Source: Sulfitobacter sp. THAF37 (lineage in GTDB: Bacteria; Pseudomonadota; Alphaproteobacteria; Rhodobacterales; Rhodobacteraceae). From it: DNA of 64,000 nt. Below are positions 9,708 through 19,735 of this stretch, piece by piece. Under the pieces are notes generated by a model. That model worked only from the letters and a program-made list of their open reading frames with translations, was not told the DNA's origin and did no database searches. The stretch is taken from NCBI RefSeq assembly GCF_009363555.1, contig NZ_CP045372.1:1995501-2059500 (forward strand), written 5' to 3'. A program made the position numbers and the translations under genes. Within the stretch, counting starts at the first letter, position 1, and each line of letters starts with the position of its first letter.

Positions 9708-9750
9708 CGGGGGGCCGCAACCCCCCGATTTCATTGTTCCCGAAATACAC
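9708..9750. repeat. Intergenic hairpin plus conserved tail (REP-like element)
   Basis: A perfect hairpin CGGGGGG / CCCCCCG (9708-9714 with 9721-9727) is followed by a segment at 9730-9750. On the minus strand this segment reads GTGTATTTCGGGAACAATGAA. The same 21-mer with two mismatches occurs at 21483-21503, also in an intergenic gap. It sits between the MTA phosphorylase gene and the exporter gene and may end transcription of the former. Confidence 0.55.
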
Positions 9751-9798
9751 GAAAGCACCATCTGCCCCGCGGACCGCCGCCCGGGTCCGCGGATCAGC

Positions 9799-10671
<873 letters not shown>

Positions 10672-10837
10672 TGGCCTGCTCCCCGTACCGGATAGGTTCA
10701 CCTGTGCGCAGGACCACACAGAATGTGCCAGGGTTCAAGCCCAAACCGGTCGAACCTTGACAAGAGCAACGCCAGAACCGTTTAACAGCTGAAAGGCAAG
10801 CCGTTCCGGGCAAAACGGGCGGACCCGAGGTAGATGC

Positions 10838-11950
10838 ATGTTTTACGCCCCCGCTGACGATGATGCGCGTTCCGATTGGGGCGTCGTGTGTACCTGTCGT
10901 GAACCGACCCAACTGGTCGTCGCCTGGGCCGCGCATTACGTGGCGCTGGGCGCGGCGGAGGTGCGTATCTTCCTCGATCAGCCGCAACCGCAGCTCGAAT
11001 CCCTGCTGGCAGAAATCCCCCAGGTCATCGTGACAGTCTGCACGCACAAGTATTGGCGGCAAACCCTGAACAAGCCGCGCCCGGACATCGTGGAATACCG
11101 GCAGCTGGTCAACGCGTTTGAGGCCTACAAGGACACGAAACTGTCCTGGCTGGCGCATTTTGACGCCGATGAATTCCTGCATTCTGACGTCCCGATCAGG
11201 GACATCCTGCTGGCGCAGCCGCGCGAGATCGACTTTCTCGTGGTGGAACCGCGCGAGCGCGCCTTTGTCGAGGGTCAGCCGCAGGAGGGCCTTTTCGATG
11301 GCGTGTTCCGCCAGCCCACGCCGCCGAACTGGGGCCAGGCCCCGTTTCTGTTCGGCAAGGCCATGCGGTTCCTGCGCCAGGGCGTGCTGGGGTATCCCCA
11401 TGGCAAAAGCTTCATGCGCACGGGTCAGCCGATGGTACCGGGCATCCACACGCCGCGCCGCCCCGCCAGCCACCGCCGCCTGAAACTGCGCGGCTGGGCC
11501 GTGCAGCGCATGCGCCTGCTGCATTTCGACGGACTTACCGCTTTTCATTGGTCGTCCAAGCTGCTGCGCGCCGCTGCCACCGGGGGGCATCATCAGTTCA
11601 CCAAGAAGGCGGCGCGCGACAGCCACCGCGCCAAGCAGATCGTGCATATGCGCAAACTGGAAAATTCGCCCAAGCATGCCTGGAACATGCACCAGATGCT
11701 GAAGGTGGTCCCGGCGGACCATCTGGCACGATTACGAACACTCGCACTTGTCGAGGATTACAGCATTGATCCCCGCCGCGACATCGACGCCTTGGGGCTG
11801 GGCGGGTCAATCGACCTCAGCCGGGCCGCCTTTGACAAGGCGCTGACCCTCGATAATGAGGACCTTGCCCGGTGGCTCCCCGAATGGGAACGCGTGACCC
11901 GTGCCGTGAACAGCGCCGGATCGGCGCAAGGCAAGCGCAGCACGCGCTGA
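10838..11950 (+). CDS. Glycosyltransferase family 2-like protein
   Basis: A 370-residue cytosolic protein of the group often annotated 'glycosyl transferase family 2' (Glyco_tranf_2_4 type). The N-terminal WGVVCTCREPTQLVVAWAAHYVALGAAEV and the acidic HFDADEFL (a DxD nucleotide-sugar/metal motif) support this. The ATG has GAGG seven bases upstream. No membrane segment. Divergent from mtnP. Acceptor unknown; surface polysaccharide is a reasonable guess. Confidence 0.75.
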   Translation: MFYAPADDDARSDWGVVCTCREPTQLVVAWAAHYVALGAAEVRIFLDQPQPQLESLLAEIPQVIVTVCTHKYWRQTLNKPRPDIVEYRQLVNAFEAYKDTKLSWLAHFDADEFLHSDVPIRDILLAQPREIDFLVVEPRERAFVEGQPQEGLFDGVFRQPTPPNWGQAPFLFGKAMRFLRQGVLGYPHGKSFMRTGQPMVPGIHTPRRPASHRRLKLRGWAVQRMRLLHFDGLTAFHWSSKLLRAAATGGHHQFTKKAARDSHRAKQIVHMRKLENSPKHAWNMHQMLKVVPADHLARLRTLALVEDYSIDPRRDIDALGLGGSIDLSRAAFDKALTLDNEDLARWLPEWERVTRAVNSAGSAQGKRSTR

Positions 11951-12090
11951 AACACCGCAACAGACGGACGGCGCCGGGACACATCGGGCGATCCCGCCTT
12001 TCCATTCCGGACATTCTCCATTAGGGGGGCGCCAACACGGCCTGCCATGCCGGGCCACTTTTCCAACGCCCCTGCAAAGGATGCCTCACC

Positions 12091-13749
12091 GTGCGCGCCA
12101 CGCTTCACGCCTTCACAAAGAACCTTGATGTCACCGATCTGCGTTGGATGCCGGGCGAAGGTTTCTCTCCCGGGCGGCTGCGCATCGAACTTCTGTCGGG
12201 CCTGACCGTCGCATTGGCGCTGGTGCCCGAGGCCGTCGCATTTGCCTTTGTCGCGGGGGTGCATCCGCTGGTGGGGCTGTATGCGGCATTCCTCGTGGGG
12301 CTGATCACCGCGCTGATCGGGGGGCGGCCGGGCATGATTTCGGGTGCGACGGGCGCGCTGGCGGTGGTCATGGTCGCGCTGGTGGCCCAGCACGGGGTCG
12401 AATACCTCTTTGCCACCGTGGTCCTGATGGGGGCGATCCAGATCTTCGCGGGCGTCATGCAATGGGGCAAGTTCATCCGGCTGGTGCCGCATCCGGTGAT
12501 GCTGGGCTTTGTCAACGGGCTGGCGATCGTGATCTTCCTTGCGCAGCTCAGCCAGTTCAAGGTGCCCGGCACGATGGTCGACACCGGGCACGGCATGGGC
12601 GGCGGCGAATGGCTGTCGGGCCAGCCGCTCTATCTGATGCTGGCGCTGGTGGCGGCGACCATGGCGATCATCTGGCTGACGCCGAAAGTGACCCGCCTGA
12701 TCCCGGCGCCGCTGGCGGGCATCGGCATCATCGCGGTGCTGGTCATCGCCACCGGCATGAACGTGCCGCGGGTCGGTGATCTCGCCTCCATCGAAGGCAG
12801 CTTTCCCGCCTTCCACAACCCCTTTGGCGAGGGCGTGGGCCTGTACGGCACGGCGCTGGCGCCCCTTACGCTGGAAACGCTTTATATCATCGCCCCTTAT
12901 GCCGTGATCCTCGCCGCCATCGGGCTGATCGAATCCCTGCTCACCCTCAACCTTGTCGGGGACATGACCGGCACACGGGGCGGTGCGAGCCAGGAGTGTA
13001 TCGCCCAGGGCGTCGCGAATACCGTCACCGGCTTCTTTGGCGGCATGGGCGGCTGCGCCATGATCGGCCAGTCCATGATCAACGTGAAATCCGGCGGACG
13101 CACGCGGGTCGCGGGTATCGCTGCCGCGGTTTTCCTGCTGCTTTTCATCTTGGTCGGCGCGCCGCTGATCGAACAGATCCCGCTGGCCGCGCTGGTGGGG
13201 GTGATGTTCATGGTGGTGATCGGGACCTTTGCCTGGAACTCTTTCGGCATACTGCGCAAGGTGCCGCTGATGGATGCCTTCGTGATCCTGCTGGTCACGG
13301 TGGTCACGGTCTACGAAGACCTTGCGGTCGCCGTTGTGGTCGGTGTGATCGTCAGCGCGCTGGCCTATGCCTGGAACAATGCCCGTCGCATCCATGCGAA
13401 AACCTACGGCACCCCGGAAGGTGCCAAGGTCTATCAGGTTCAGGGGCCGTTGTTCTTCGGCTCTGCCGAAGGGTTTTCAGAACTCTTCGACGTGGCGAAC
13501 GACCCGTCCCGCGTGATCGTGGATTTTGCCGACAGCCGCGTCGTGGACCAGTCCGCCCTTCAGGCAATCGAAGCGATGGCCGCGAAATACGAGGCCGCGG
13601 GCAAGGTGCTTGAACTGCGCCATCTCAGCCGCGACTGTCACCGGTTGCTGACCAAGGCGGGGCACCTCGTCGTGGACAGCGACGATGACCCCGAATATCA
13701 GCTTGCGGTGAATTACCAGGTCCGCACGGGCATTCTGGGCGGGCACTGA
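12091..13749 (+). CDS. SulP family inorganic anion transporter with STAS domain
   Basis: A 552-residue inner-membrane transporter. The N-terminal two-thirds holds about ten or more hydrophobic segments with SulP signatures (VALALVPEAVAFAFVAGV, GRPGMISGATGALAVVM). A soluble STAS domain follows from about residue 440 (VYQVQGPLFFGSAEGF, VIVDFADSRVVDQSAL). SulP proteins carry sulfate, bicarbonate or other anions; the substrate is undecided. The start is GTG at 12091 with AAGGA nearby; no ATG in this frame lies close upstream. A strong hairpin follows the stop. Confidence 0.9.
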   Translation: MRATLHAFTKNLDVTDLRWMPGEGFSPGRLRIELLSGLTVALALVPEAVAFAFVAGVHPLVGLYAAFLVGLITALIGGRPGMISGATGALAVVMVALVAQHGVEYLFATVVLMGAIQIFAGVMQWGKFIRLVPHPVMLGFVNGLAIVIFLAQLSQFKVPGTMVDTGHGMGGGEWLSGQPLYLMLALVAATMAIIWLTPKVTRLIPAPLAGIGIIAVLVIATGMNVPRVGDLASIEGSFPAFHNPFGEGVGLYGTALAPLTLETLYIIAPYAVILAAIGLIESLLTLNLVGDMTGTRGGASQECIAQGVANTVTGFFGGMGGCAMIGQSMINVKSGGRTRVAGIAAAVFLLLFILVGAPLIEQIPLAALVGVMFMVVIGTFAWNSFGILRKVPLMDAFVILLVTVVTVYEDLAVAVVVGVIVSALAYAWNNARRIHAKTYGTPEGAKVYQVQGPLFFGSAEGFSELFDVANDPSRVIVDFADSRVVDQSALQAIEAMAAKYEAAGKVLELRHLSRDCHRLLTKAGHLVVDSDDDPEYQLAVNYQVRTGILGGH

Positions 13750-13766
13750 ACCGTCAACCGGGTGAC

Positions 13767-13797
13767 GCGGACGGAAGACACCGGATCTTCCGTCCGC
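13767..13797. terminator. Bidirectional terminator hairpin
   Basis: A perfect 12-bp stem (13767-13778 pairing with 13786-13797) with a 7-base loop, between the convergent sulP-type gene and rsgA. There is no long T-run, so termination strength is a guess, but position and symmetry fit a shared terminator. Confidence 0.7.
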
Positions 13798-13803
13798 CAC
13801 CGG

Positions 13804-14877
13804 CTACTTGCGGTTCTCTTTCACGATGCCGCGCACCATCTTGCCAAAGGCGCGGTCCTTGGCCCGCCGTTGGGCCAGTGTGGCCGAATTGAACGCCTCT
13901 TCCGCCAGTAGCTTGCGCCACCGCGTCAGTCGGTCCCTGTCGATCGCGCCGGTTTCAAGTCCCGCTTGCACGGCACAGCCCGGTTCCGTGTCATGCGCGC
14001 AATCGTTGAACCTGCAGGATGCCGCCAGCGCGGCAAGATCGGCAAAGGTCTCCTCCAGCCCGGTCGAGGCATCGGTCAGCTGCAACTCGCGCATCCCCGG
14101 CGTGTCCAGCACGGCACAGCCCGTACCGGTGATGTGCAACTGCCGGTGCGAGGTGGTATGCCGCCCCCGCGCATCGTCTTCGCGGATGCTTTGGGTCGCG
14201 GCCTGTGCTGTCTCTGACAGGGCATTGGTGAGCGTGGATTTGCCCACCCCGGACGAGCCCAGGAAAGCGATGATCTGTCCTGGCTTGCACCAGGGTGCCA
14301 GCGCGCTGCGCGCCTCATCCCCCCGTGCATCCAGCGCCAGCACCGTGATCCGGTCGGAAATGCTGCGCGCGTCGGCAAGGTAGGGGGCCGGATCATCGCT
14401 GAGATCCGCCTTGGTCAGCAGGATCACAGGCGTGATCTGCGTCTCCATCGACAGAGCCACATAGCGTTCGAGCTGCGCCAGGTTGAAATCGGCATTGCAG
14501 GAGGTCACGATGAATGCGGTGTCGATATTGGCACCGATCAGCTGTTCCTTGCGCTCATGGCCCGCCGCGCGCCGTTTGAGCAGGCTCTTGCGGTCCAGAA
14601 CCCTGCTGCGCTGTGGCTGATCCGGGTTAAAGAGCAACCAGTCGCCCACGGTCGCCTCCGGGCCCGGTGGGATCTCGGTTGCAAAGCCGTCACCGGCCAC
14701 CCGCAAGCCAGAGCGGTGAACCTCCACCACCCGGCAGGGCGGTGTGGCTGCCAGTTCATCGACGTCGGTCTGCTGGGCAAAGACGCTTTGCCAGCCCAGC
14801 CGGACGAGGGGCGAGAGTTCTTGTTTGGGAAGGCCGGCACTGCCAGCCCCGAAAAATTGGGAATAGTCCCGTGTCAT
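13804..14877 (-). CDS. rsgA: Ribosome small subunit-dependent GTPase A
   Basis: A 357-residue circularly permuted GTPase that helps late 30S subunit maturation. An OB-like N-terminal region (RVVEVHRSGLRVAG) is followed by TKAD (G4), the P-loop GSSGVGKST and DTPGMREL (G3), the permuted order typical of YjeQ/RsgA. A C-terminal zinc-binding cluster follows: CRFNDCAHDTEPGC. It is a monocistronic gene facing the SulP transporter gene. Confidence 0.95.
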   Translation of the reverse strand: MTRDYSQFFGAGSAGLPKQELSPLVRLGWQSVFAQQTDVDELAATPPCRVVEVHRSGLRVAGDGFATEIPPGPEATVGDWLLFNPDQPQRSRVLDRKSLLKRRAAGHERKEQLIGANIDTAFIVTSCNADFNLAQLERYVALSMETQITPVILLTKADLSDDPAPYLADARSISDRITVLALDARGDEARSALAPWCKPGQIIAFLGSSGVGKSTLTNALSETAQAATQSIREDDARGRHTTSHRQLHITGTGCAVLDTPGMRELQLTDASTGLEETFADLAALAASCRFNDCAHDTEPGCAVQAGLETGAIDRDRLTRWRKLLAEEAFNSATLAQRRAKDRAFGKMVRGIVKENRK

Positions 14878-15109
14878 CGCTGTGATCTTTCATGTCGCAC
14901 CGGCAGGCGCCGGTTGGTAATTTTCATGGCTTTCAGCACATCAGCACTTACCCGCGCGCGGGGCGGCAGGCTGTTGCGGTCACAATGTGCATAGGGGTGG
15001 CGCGCTGCCGCCCCACATTACCGGGACATGAAATCTCCATTCTTGCTGATCAGAGGATAGAACCGATCCGATCACCGATCAAGCGGGAACGAAACGCCCC
15101 CTGCGGTGG

Positions 15110-15727
15110 TCAGTCATCGGGCCGGGCGAGTTCAAAGACCTCGCGCACGGCAGTATATTCGCGATACCCCATGCGGCTGAGCGGGATGTAGGTCGCGCTT
15201 TCGAACTTGCCGTCCACCAGGCAATCGTCGCGCAGGTGAATGCCGATGACCTCGCCCAGCACGACAAAGTTGTTCTTGCCGACCAGATCGACGATCTGTG
15301 TCATCCTGCATTCCAAGGCGGCGGGGGCGTGGGCCACGCGGGGGCAGGCGATGGTCTGGCATTCTGCCTTCTCGATGCCGGCATGGGCGAATTCGTCCAC
15401 CTCGCGCGGCAGCATCTCGGAGGTGGCGTTCATCGCGTCCCGGTCCGCCACCCCCACCACGTTGACGCAGAATACCCCGGTTTCGCGGATGTTGGCGACA
15501 TTGTCCTTGGTGTTGCCCGCGTCCTCTTTGGTTCCGGTGGATGAAAACATCACCTGTGGCGGAGAATAGGCCGCGCCGTTGAAGAAGGAATAGGGCGCGA
15601 TGTTGTCGGTGCCGTCCTTGCCCCGGGACGAAATCCATCCGATCGGGCGGGGCGTGATCAGGGCGTTGAACGGGTTGTGAGGCAGGCCGTGGCCGTCTTG
15701 GGGGCGGTAGAACATCGGTGTCTCCAT
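15110..15727 (-). CDS. Flavin reductase-like, FMN-binding protein
   Basis: A 205-residue protein of the flavin reductase-like (split-barrel) family. Signatures are NPFNALITPRPIGWISSRG, the PYSFFNGAAYSPPQVMFSS block and ETGVFCVNVV, which in relatives bind FMN. Electron partner and substrate are unknown. Two starts are possible: ATG 15727 (AGGGGC upstream) and ATG 15715 (GGAG six bases upstream); I list the longer. It is divergent from the acetyltransferase gene at 15792. Confidence 0.82.
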   Translation of the reverse strand: METPMFYRPQDGHGLPHNPFNALITPRPIGWISSRGKDGTDNIAPYSFFNGAAYSPPQVMFSSTGTKEDAGNTKDNVANIRETGVFCVNVVGVADRDAMNATSEMLPREVDEFAHAGIEKAECQTIACPRVAHAPAALECRMTQIVDLVGKNNFVVLGEVIGIHLRDDCLVDGKFESATYIPLSRMGYREYTAVREVFELARPDD

Positions 15728-15791
15728 GATTGTTTGCCCCTATGGCTAGCGCCATGCTAGGGGCAATGCCACCGCAAACCGGGAAACGCCC

Positions 15792-16295
15792 TTGTACAAA
15801 TTCGCCCCCGAAACAGCGCAAGACCACTGGGAGGTCGAAGCCCTGTACGACACCTGTTTCGCGCCTGGTCGAGAGGCGCTGTCCTCTTACCGTCTGCGCG
15901 ATGGCGTGCCACCGGTCACCGGTCTGTGCCGGGTGGCGCGTGACGCGGGCGGCGTTCTGGCGGGGGCGATCCGGTATTGGCCGGTGCGCGTGGGTCCGGT
16001 GGACGTTGATCCGGTGGACGCGCTGCTGCTGGGACCGGTGGCCGTGCACCCCACCCGGCAGGGCGAGGGCCTGGGCCGCGATCTGATCGAGGACAGCCTG
16101 GCGCTGGCCGCACCTTTGGGATGGACCCGGGTGTTGCTGGTGGGCGATGCCCCCTATTACGGGCGCTTCGGGTTTACCCGGCTCGATACCGTGGTGATGC
16201 CGCCCCCCACCAACCCCGAAAGGGTCCTGGGCCGCGCGCTGGTTCCCGGCGCCTGGGACGGGGTTGTCGGCGACGTGCTGCGCTGGGCGGATTGA
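15792..16295 (+). CDS. GNAT N-acetyltransferase (YhbS-like)
   Basis: A 167-residue acetyltransferase. The acetyl-CoA-binding motif A reads LGPVAVHPTRQGEGLGRDLIEDSL, followed by VLLVGDAPYYGRFGF, which is characteristic of the YhbS branch. The start appears to be TTG at 15792, because no in-frame ATG precedes the conserved N-terminus and the region upstream belongs to the divergent promoter. Substrate unknown. Confidence 0.82.
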   Translation: MYKFAPETAQDHWEVEALYDTCFAPGREALSSYRLRDGVPPVTGLCRVARDAGGVLAGAIRYWPVRVGPVDVDPVDALLLGPVAVHPTRQGEGLGRDLIEDSLALAAPLGWTRVLLVGDAPYYGRFGFTRLDTVVMPPPTNPERVLGRALVPGAWDGVVGDVLRWAD

Positions 16296-16340
16296 AATGG
16301 GATATCTAGCCCCCCACATTGACGTGATGGAGGAACGCGC

Positions 16341-17108
16341 ATGGATATCAACACCAGCCTGCCCGCGAAAATAGACGTCGACGCTGAACTGGACCGGCTC
16401 GCAAAGCGGTATCGTGCCGCCAACGGACTGGGCATGAACGTGCTGAACCTGATCGGTGGCAGTGCCGAGAATCTGCTGGACCGTCTGCCGGGGGCGATGC
16501 GCGCCAATCTCGAACGCGCCACGGTTGCGGCCCTTCAGCAGGCGATGCGCGCGGCCAATTCCAGCCGTGGCATGGTGCGCGACCAGAAAAGCTGGCTGAA
16601 CCAGGCGGTCTCCGCCGCCATGGGCGCGGCAGGCGGGGCGGGCGGTCTGCCCACGGCCCTGGCGGAACTGCCGGTGACGACCACGCTGCTCTTGCGGGTG
16701 ATCCAGGGCGTCGCGGTGGAACATGGCTTTGACCCGCAGGCGGAGAACGTGCAGTTCGACTGCGTGCAGGTCTTTGCCGCCGCGGGGCCTTTGACGGGCG
16801 ACGACGGAGCCGACCTGGGCTTTCTCGCCGCGCGGATGACCCTGACGGGCAAGGCGATGCAGGCGGTGATCCACCGCGTGGCCCCCCGGCTGGCCATCGT
16901 GCTGGGCCAGAAACTCGCGGCCCAGACCGTGCCGGTGCTCGGGGCCGTCGCGGGGGCGGCGACCAATTACGCCTACACCAGCTACTACCAGGAAATCGCC
17001 CATGTGCATTTTGGCCTGCGCAAGCTGGCCATCGACGCCGACGTGCCCCAGGCCGAACTTCTCAAACGGCTGGAGGCGCGGATGACGGGCCCGGCGGTCA
17101 GGACCTAG
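16341..17108 (+). CDS. EcsC family protein
   Basis: A 255-residue protein resembling the EcsC family. The glycine/alanine-rich middle (AAMGAAGGAGGLPTALAELPVTTTLLLRVIQGVA) and the tail (ALAGAATNYAYTSYYQEIAHVHFGLRKLA-like segment) match the family. GGAGG lies seven bases before the ATG. In Bacillus, EcsC is encoded with an ABC transporter, but here it stands alone, 45 bases after the acetyltransferase gene. Function unknown; likely membrane associated. Confidence 0.75.
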   Translation: MDINTSLPAKIDVDAELDRLAKRYRAANGLGMNVLNLIGGSAENLLDRLPGAMRANLERATVAALQQAMRAANSSRGMVRDQKSWLNQAVSAAMGAAGGAGGLPTALAELPVTTTLLLRVIQGVAVEHGFDPQAENVQFDCVQVFAAAGPLTGDDGADLGFLAARMTLTGKAMQAVIHRVAPRLAIVLGQKLAAQTVPVLGAVAGAATNYAYTSYYQEIAHVHFGLRKLAIDADVPQAELLKRLEARMTGPAVRT

Positions 17109-17136
17109 GGTCCAGAGCCTAGGGTCCCACCCCTAG
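17101..17136. repeat. Palindromic CCTAGG cluster between convergent genes
   Basis: GGACCTAGGGTCC at 17101-17113 is a near-perfect palindrome that includes the ecsC-like stop codon. CCTAGGGTCC is repeated at 17118-17127, and CCCTAG at 17131-17136 overlaps the modC stop. It could act as a weak shared terminator; no stronger claim is possible. Confidence 0.4.
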
Positions 17137-18221
17137 CGCCCGATGCTGCCGGGGGCCACCGTCGTCGCCTTGAGGATTGCAAAGCACGGCATGCCCGGGG
17201 CCAGGTTCATCTCCCGCACCGCGCGGGCCGTGACCCGCGCCAGCAGCCGGTCGCGCCCCGCGCGCAGCCCGATCGCCGCGCCGGGGCCATCGCCGGGGTG
17301 GATGCTGTCGATCACCACCGGCAGGACATTGACGGATGACAACCCCTCTGGCCGGCCGCGTGACAGGATCACGTCCTGTGCCAGCACCCGCAGGCGCACC
17401 TGTGCGCCGACGGGGGCCTGCACGCCGGGCAGTTCCAGCGTGCCTGCGTCCATCCGCAGGCTGGACAGCCCGTCATCCGCGTGGGCCATGACTTCGGCTT
17501 CAATCACGGCACCGGCCTCGCGAACGCCCAGCAGCGGCACCGCCGCCGGATCGGCCAGGACGTCGTAGAGCGGCCCCTGCGCCCGGACCCGACCGTCCTG
17601 AAGCAGTACCAATGTATCCGCCAGTCGGGCGATCTCGTCCACCGCGTGGCTGACGTAGAGGATCGGCAGCTTCAGCGGCCCGTCGCGCAGCCGTTCCAGA
17701 TAGGGCAGGATCTCTTGCTTGCGCGGACCGTCGAGGCTCGCCAGCGGTTCGTCCATCAGCAGCATGCGCGGATGGCTCAGAAGGGCGCGGCCCAGGGCGA
17801 CGCGCTGTTTCTCGCCCCCCGACAGGGTGGCGGGCGCGCGGTGCAGCAGGTCCGACAGGCCAAGCAACTCGATCACGTCGTCGAAATCCGCGCCCGTCGC
17901 ACCAGCAGGCCGGTACCGCACACCGAAGAGCAGGTTGGCGCGGGTGTCCAGATGCGGAAACAGGCGTGCGTCCTGGAACACCACGCCAAGCCGCCGCGCG
18001 GCGGGGGGAACAAAGACCCCCGCATCTGAATGGAACAGCCGCGCGCCCGCGATCTCGACGTGTCCGGCGTCAGGGCGCAGCAGACCCGCAACCGCGTTGA
18101 TCACCGTGCTCTTGCCTGCGCCGGAGCGTCCGAACAGCGCGGTGATGCCGGGACCGGCCTTGCACGCAACATCCAGCGCGAAATCCGCGAAGCGGTGGCG
18201 GATATGAATGTCGAGGCTCAT
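17133..18221 (-). CDS. modC: Molybdate ABC transporter ATP-binding protein
   Basis: A 362-residue ABC ATPase powering molybdate import. Walker A is GRSGAGKST, the signature LSGGEKQRVALGRALL, and Walker B LLMDEPLASLD. The last ~100 residues form a MOBE-type regulatory domain (VLAQDVILSRGRPEGLSSVNVLP, AIGLRAGRDRLLARVTARA). The start at ATG 18221 overlaps the modB stop by 4 bases. Last gene of modABC on the minus strand; a longer reading through modB is not a real start. Confidence 0.95.
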   Translation of the reverse strand: MSLDIHIRHRFADFALDVACKAGPGITALFGRSGAGKSTVINAVAGLLRPDAGHVEIAGARLFHSDAGVFVPPAARRLGVVFQDARLFPHLDTRANLLFGVRYRPAGATGADFDDVIELLGLSDLLHRAPATLSGGEKQRVALGRALLSHPRMLLMDEPLASLDGPRKQEILPYLERLRDGPLKLPILYVSHAVDEIARLADTLVLLQDGRVRAQGPLYDVLADPAAVPLLGVREAGAVIEAEVMAHADDGLSSLRMDAGTLELPGVQAPVGAQVRLRVLAQDVILSRGRPEGLSSVNVLPVVIDSIHPGDGPGAAIGLRAGRDRLLARVTARAVREMNLAPGMPCFAILKATTVAPGSIGR

Positions 18222-18907
18222 GGCCCCGCGATCCGGGCCGCCACGCGCCGGGCCAGCGCCTCGGACAGGACGACAGCGCCCAGGGCCACGACACAGGCCA
18301 TGAGGACCATCGCCACCGCCTGGCTTTCGCCACCGGGAACCTGAAGGGCGGTCCAGATGGCGCTGGGCAGGGTCTGGGTCTGGCCGGGAATATTGGCGAC
18401 AAAGGTGATCGTCGCGCCGAATTCGCCCATGGCCTTGGCAAAGCCCATGACAGACCCGGCCAGGATGCCGGGCAGGATCAGCGGCAGGGTGACGCGGGCA
18501 AAGATCGCGTGACGCGGCGCGCCCAGCGTGGCGGCGGCCTGTTCTATGCGGGGGTCGACCGCCTCGATCGCGAGGCGCATGGCCCGCACCATCAGCGGAA
18601 ACCCCATGACGATGGCCGCCAGCACCGCCCCGGTCCAGTGAAACGCAAGCGTGAGACCGATGGCATCGAGCATCCGGCCAACCGCCCCGGTCCGTCCGAA
18701 GGCGATCAACAGCAGATAGCCCGTCACCACCGGGGGCAGCACCAGCGGCAGGTGGACCAATGCGTTCAGCGCCGACTTGCCCCGAAAGTCCCGGCGCGCC
18801 AGAAGCCACGCCACCCAGAGCGCAAGCGGCAGGGCCAGCAGCGTGGCCCAGCAGGCCACCCAGAGCGACAGCCGCAGCGCGTCCCATGCGGCGGCATCCA
18901 CAGTCAC
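18218..18907 (-). CDS. modB: Molybdate ABC transporter permease
   Basis: A 229-residue inner-membrane permease with about five to six hydrophobic segments. The EAA loop that docks ModC is visible as AAATLGAPRHAIFARVTLPLILPG, and GEFGATITFVANIPG is typical of ModB. The start is GTG at 18907, overlapping the modA stop in GTGA; the stop overlaps modC in ATGA, so all three genes are translationally coupled. Confidence 0.95.
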   Translation of the reverse strand: MTVDAAAWDALRLSLWVACWATLLALPLALWVAWLLARRDFRGKSALNALVHLPLVLPPVVTGYLLLIAFGRTGAVGRMLDAIGLTLAFHWTGAVLAAIVMGFPLMVRAMRLAIEAVDPRIEQAAATLGAPRHAIFARVTLPLILPGILAGSVMGFAKAMGEFGATITFVANIPGQTQTLPSAIWTALQVPGGESQAVAMVLMACVVALGAVVLSEALARRVAARIAGP

Positions 18908-19623
18908 GGGGCGCGGAACCCGTGACGGGCGAAGACGGCGCGTGCCTCGGGGCTTTGCAGAACACGCAGGAAAGGCCGTCCGTCAGGGCGCAGCGCCGCT
19001 GCCGGGTAGGTGATCGGGCCGGAGAGCGCCTCGTCCACCTGATAAAGCACCGAAACCCGAGGTTCCGCAGCCGCGTCGGTGGCATAGACCACGCCCAGCG
19101 GCGCCTCGCCCCGGGCCACGAGCGCCAGCGCGGCGCGCACGTTGTCGGTTTCGGCAAGATGGGCCTGCAGCGCGTCCCACCGGTTCACCGCGCGCAACCA
19201 TGTCTGGGCATAGGCCCCCGCCGGAACCGCGTCGCGCTGGCCCATGGCCAGGCGCCGCCCCTGCAACCGCGGCAGCAGGTCTTCGGCGCCCGAAAGGGGG
19301 GCAGCGCCCGGCGCGCCGACCACCACCAGTGTGTTGCGTGCCACGCTCACCGCGTCTGCGGCGCCGTCGACACCCTGTTCGGCCAGCCAGGTCATCCACA
19401 GCGGACTGGCCAGCACGATCACGTCCACGGGGGCCCCTGCGGCGGTCTGGCGCGCCATGGTGCCGGACCCGCCGTAGGACAGCGCGACCCCGTCGTCGGA
19501 CAGGTCTGCGACCTCTTCCAGCACGCCCCGCAGCGAGGCGGCGGCGAAAACCGTGATCCGTTCGGCCAGGGCGGGGCCGGCGAAGGTCAGGGCAAGACAG
19601 AAAAAGGGGATCAGCCGTATCAT
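18904..19623 (-). CDS. modA: Molybdate ABC transporter substrate-binding protein
   Basis: A 239-residue periplasmic binding protein. A Sec signal peptide (MIRLIPFFCLALTFAGPALA) precedes ITVFAAASLRGVLEEVA, the usual mature ModA N-terminus, with SYGGSGTMARQ and APVDVIVLAS following. ATG 19623 is chosen because it places the signal peptide correctly. I saw no ATAT-type Mo-box palindrome in the 112 bases upstream, so ModE control is not supported by what is visible. Confidence 0.93.
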   Translation of the reverse strand: MIRLIPFFCLALTFAGPALAERITVFAAASLRGVLEEVADLSDDGVALSYGGSGTMARQTAAGAPVDVIVLASPLWMTWLAEQGVDGAADAVSVARNTLVVVGAPGAAPLSGAEDLLPRLQGRRLAMGQRDAVPAGAYAQTWLRAVNRWDALQAHLAETDNVRAALALVARGEAPLGVVYATDAAAEPRVSVLYQVDEALSGPITYPAAALRPDGRPFLRVLQSPEARAVFARHGFRAP

Positions 19624-19735
19624 CCGGCGCACTATCGGGGAAGGATTCGCAAGGCACAAGTCCTCCCATTGTCGGTGGTGTTTGTCGCCTGAAGCCCTAT
19701 ACTGAGACCAAGGCAGCACGCTTTGGCAGGACACC

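Noticed and set aside
11758..13395. 545-codon minus-strand frame opposite the SulP transporter
   Set aside because: His/Arg/Asp-rich translation without any domain; mirror frame of a real membrane protein gene.
17133..19157. One long minus-strand frame covering modC and part of modB
   Set aside because: The upstream part is an out-of-frame reading of modB; ModC homology begins at the ATG at 18221, which overlaps the modB stop.
19624..19735. ModE-type Mo-box upstream of modA
   Set aside because: No ATAT-N-ATAT style palindrome is visible in the gap.
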